From: Pandoraea fibrosis
Lineage (GTDB): Bacteria; Pseudomonadota; Gammaproteobacteria; Burkholderiales; Burkholderiaceae
Length of the DNA stretch: 64,000 nucleotides
Direction of reading: 5' to 3'
NCBI RefSeq assembly: GCF_000807775.2
Contig: NZ_CP047385.1
Coordinates: 1,550,001 to 1,614,000, forward strand
Below, in pieces: positions 62,141 to 64,000 of this stretch. The notes below the pieces were generated by a model that was not told the DNA's origin, did not search any database, and worked only from the letters and a program-made list of their open reading frames with translations. Both the position numbers and the translations under genes were made by a program. Position 1 is the first letter of the stretch. Each line of letters starts with the position of its first letter.

Positions 62141-64000
62141 GCTGCCACGCTACCCGGTTGTGCCCGCGTTTGCGCCAGTTCCTGAAGGTTCTCAAGGATC
62201 TGCTTCTGCGACATCACACTCAGCTCCACCACTTCGCGCGCCTGCGCAACGTAGTAGCCAAGCTGTTCGTCGCTGCGTGCCATCGACTTGTCGAGCGCCG
62301 CTTCGATGCGTTGCAGATGCTCGAGCAATTGCGCATTCGATTCACCGAACGATTGCACGGCCGCCCCGAAGGCATCGCCAAGGCTGGCGATTTCCACGGC
62401 GCTGCCGGTGACCTGCGCCGACGCGGCGGTGAGCTTCTCGGTCTGCGCGGCGATGGCGTCACCCAGATTCGTGCTGGCACGCTCGAGCAATTGTGCGGAG
62501 GTCGTGACCAGTTCATCGACGGCGGCGCGTTGTTCGTTACCGGCGTGCTTGACGGTGTCGAGCAGTGTGCCCAGCGTGTCGAGCAATCGTGAGCGCTCTT
62601 CGAGCATGGCGTTATCGCGCACCATGCTGTCCGAGAGCTTCTGACGCAATTCGCCGATGATCTCGGCCGCAGCCTTCGGCGCTTCGGACGCGGTTTGCAC
62701 GAGACGCGAAATCTCGGCAATCGTGTCGCTGGCATTGGCGCGCGTCTGTTCGGACATTTCCAGCGCGGTGCGTGCGAGTGTGTCGCAGATCGCCTGTTGC
62801 TGGCTGGCCGTTTGCGCACCGACCTGCTGCCATTCCGAGCGTAGTGTGGCGAGTGTGCCTTCGAGCGTTTGCGTCCAGGCGGACAGTCGCTGTGTTTCGC
62901 GCTCGGCAGTGGCGTCGTGATGGGCGGTGCTGGCGGCGCTCAGGGCTTGCAGCAGCGACGCGCTGTGTTCCGTGAAGGCGTGGGTCGTTGCGGCCACGAG
63001 TTGCTGGTTGCCGTCGGCCAGGCGCTCGCTGGTGCGTGCGTGTTCTGCCACGGCGTCGCGCCACGTCTGCGCGACGTTTCCGGACACGGCGTCCATTTGC
63101 GCCGAAACACTTTGCAATAGCTGCGAAGCGCGCGTCTCGAAGGTGTCGGCGAAGCGTTCGAGCGCACCGGCCAGATCGCGTGTGAGCGCATCGTTTGCGG
63201 ACTGTTGCGCGGTGACGGCCTGCTTCCACTCGCCGGACACGACGGCGGCGGTCTCCGACACGTTGTGCATCGCGCCTTCGGTGCGTTGGCTGACGCCGTC
63301 GATCAAGTGCGCCGAGCGTTGCTCGAAGGTCTCGGTGAAGCGGGCGAGCGCGGCGGCAAGATCGGTGTTAAGCGTGGCGTTGGCTTGCTGTTGCAGCGCG
63401 ATCGATTGATCCCACGCCTGTGCAACGCGCTCGTGCGCCCCGGTGACATTTCCGCTGGCGGCATCGAGCTTGGTCGCAACGTCGGCAAGCAAGGCGTCGG
63501 CGCGCGATTCGAACGTCTGTGCGAAACGTTCCAACGCTGTGCCGAGATTTTGCGTGAGGGCGTCGTGCGAGCGCTGTTGCTGGGCGAGCGCTTGTTCCCA
63601 TGCCTGGGCAACGGTGGTCTGCGCCGTTGTGATGCTGCCCGTGGCGCTATCGAGACGCGTGGTGACGTCGGCAAGCAGATCGGCCGAGCGGGTCTCGAAG
63701 GCCTGAGCGAATTGCGCGAGCGTTGCGCCAAGTTCCTTGGCGAGCGCATCGTTGGTCTGTTGTTGTGCCGCCAGCGAGGTCTCCCACGTTTGTGCGACAC
63801 CGGCGTGCGAGGCGGTGACCTGTCCCGTCGCGGTTTCGAGGCGCGTAGCGACCTCGTCGACGAGCCTGGCCGAACGAGTCTCGAAGGTTTGTGAGAATTG
63901 AACCAGTGCGCTGCCGAGTTCCTTGGCGAGCGAATCGTTGGTGCGCTGCTGCGCAGCGAGCGAGGTCTCCCATGTCTGTGCGACATTGGCATGGGCGCTG
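62137..64000 (-). CDS. DUF802 repeat protein, 5' part cut by window end
   Basis: Only the C-terminal about 620 residues are visible; the reading frame is open to the window edge. It consists of 62-residue helical repeats (start marked by QTWETSLAAQQ, then NDALAKEL, FETRSA, then LLADV) followed by a non-repeated helical tail (about 400 residues; EISRLVQTASEAPKAAAEIIGEL, SMVRDNAMLEERSRLLDTLGTLLDTV). In known homologues the missing N terminus carries membrane helices of the MotA/ExbB kind. The next gene overlaps by four bases. Function unknown. Confidence 0.85.
   Translation of the reverse strand, partial: SAHANVAQTWETSLAAQQRTNDSLAKELGSALVQFSQTFETRSARLVDEVATRLETATGQVTASHAGVAQTWETSLAAQQQTNDALAKELGATLAQFAQAFETRSADLLADVTTRLDSATGSITTAQTTVAQAWEQALAQQQRSHDALTQNLGTALERFAQTFESRADALLADVATKLDAASGNVTGAHERVAQAWDQSIALQQQANATLNTDLAAALARFTETFEQRSAHLIDGVSQRTEGAMHNVSETAAVVSGEWKQAVTAQQSANDALTRDLAGALERFADTFETRASQLLQSVSAQMDAVSGNVAQTWRDAVAEHARTSERLADGNQQLVAATTHAFTEHSASLLQALSAASTAHHDATAERETQRLSAWTQTLEGTLATLRSEWQQVGAQTASQQQAICDTLARTALEMSEQTRANASDTIAEISRLVQTASEAPKAAAEIIGELRQKLSDSMVRDNAMLEERSRLLDTLGTLLDTVKHAGNEQRAAVDELVTTSAQLLERASTNLGDAIAAQTEKLTAASAQVTGSAVEIASLGDAFGAAVQSFGESNAQLLEHLQRIEAALDKSMARSDEQLGYYVAQAREVVELSVMSQKQILENLQELAQTRAQPGSVAA
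63226..64000 (-). repeat. 186-bp tandem repeats inside the DUF802 gene
   Basis: The Trp codon that opens each unit recurs at 63970, 63784, 63598, 63412 and 63226, exactly 186 bp (62 codons) apart; a shorter unit (165 bp) follows towards 63061. Units are similar at protein level but have many synonymous and some replacement changes, so they are old repeats. More units lie beyond the window. Confidence 0.9.

Noticed and set aside
63226..64000. CRISPR array
   Set aside because: The 186-bp periodicity is coding: units keep the reading frame, differ by synonymous changes and have no alternating short repeats and unique spacers.
60607..64000. Calling the operon a Zorya defence system
   Set aside because: ZorC/ZorD or ZorE effectors are not visible and the DUF802 N terminus is outside the window; only architectural likeness to ZorA-ZorB can be claimed.

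Overview
The window is high-G+C, densely packed bacterial chromosome, apparently from a betaproteobacterium of the Burkholderiaceae. The gene families and their order (kbl-tdh, recA-recX-sucCD, yqgE-ruvX-pyrB-pyrC', waaC-kdoO-waaA, DUF802/OmpA/DUF2894) look most like Pandoraea or Burkholderia. That assignment is an inference from gene content, not a database match. Most of the sequence is core genome. I see no insertion sequence, CRISPR array, rRNA operon or intact prophage. There is one tRNA gene, elongator tRNA-Met.

Layout. 0-11.7 kb: a Cache-type chemoreceptor, an XRE-cupin regulator facing the threonine-degradation pair kbl-tdh, an outer-membrane barrel protein, an ABC ATPase and fused permease without a binding protein, and a TPR protein. 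11.8-16.2 kb: AI-2E/PerM exporter overlapping a NhaR-like regulator, a TerC membrane protein with a structured leader, a zinc-ribbon protein and a HAD phosphatase. 16.2-17.6 kb: a looser, less GC-rich stretch ending at tRNA-Met. It has one small orphan gene and an upstream partial copy of the tRNA anticodon region, which could be the scar of an integration event. 17.7-24 kb: MHS transporter, a TctD/TctE-like two-component system, then recA (SOS box) and recX. 24.2-31.5 kb: DUF2889-sucC-sucD, a second TerC protein, a type IV pilin next to a PglL-type O-oligosaccharyltransferase, and thiD. 31.7-38.9 kb: rubredoxin, an unassigned helical protein, yqgE, ruvX, pyrB with a metal-site-lacking dihydroorotase homologue, plsC and apaH.

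39-51.2 kb is a surface-glycan region. A leftward operon (flippase, three GT4 glycosyltransferases, two tandem polyprenyl-phosphate sugar-1-phosphate transferases) stands back to back with rightward LPS-core genes (phosphomannomutase, waaC, Kdo hydroxylase, waaA). No Wzy polymerase is present. With the PglL ligase and pilin at 28 kb, the parts fit a general protein O-glycosylation pathway. 51.3-60.6 kb holds a TolC-like protein, rhodanese, Pcm, two regulator/target pairs (TetR-SDR and HxlR-MFS), a lipoprotein, uppP and trmB.

The last 3.4 kb is the most unusual part: a leftward, overlapping operon of a long DUF802 protein (cut by the window end, built of 62-residue repeats), a MotB/ZorB-like protein with one membrane helix and an OmpA domain, and a DUF2894 protein. 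It has the form of a stator-like, possibly proton-driven envelope machine whose job is unknown.
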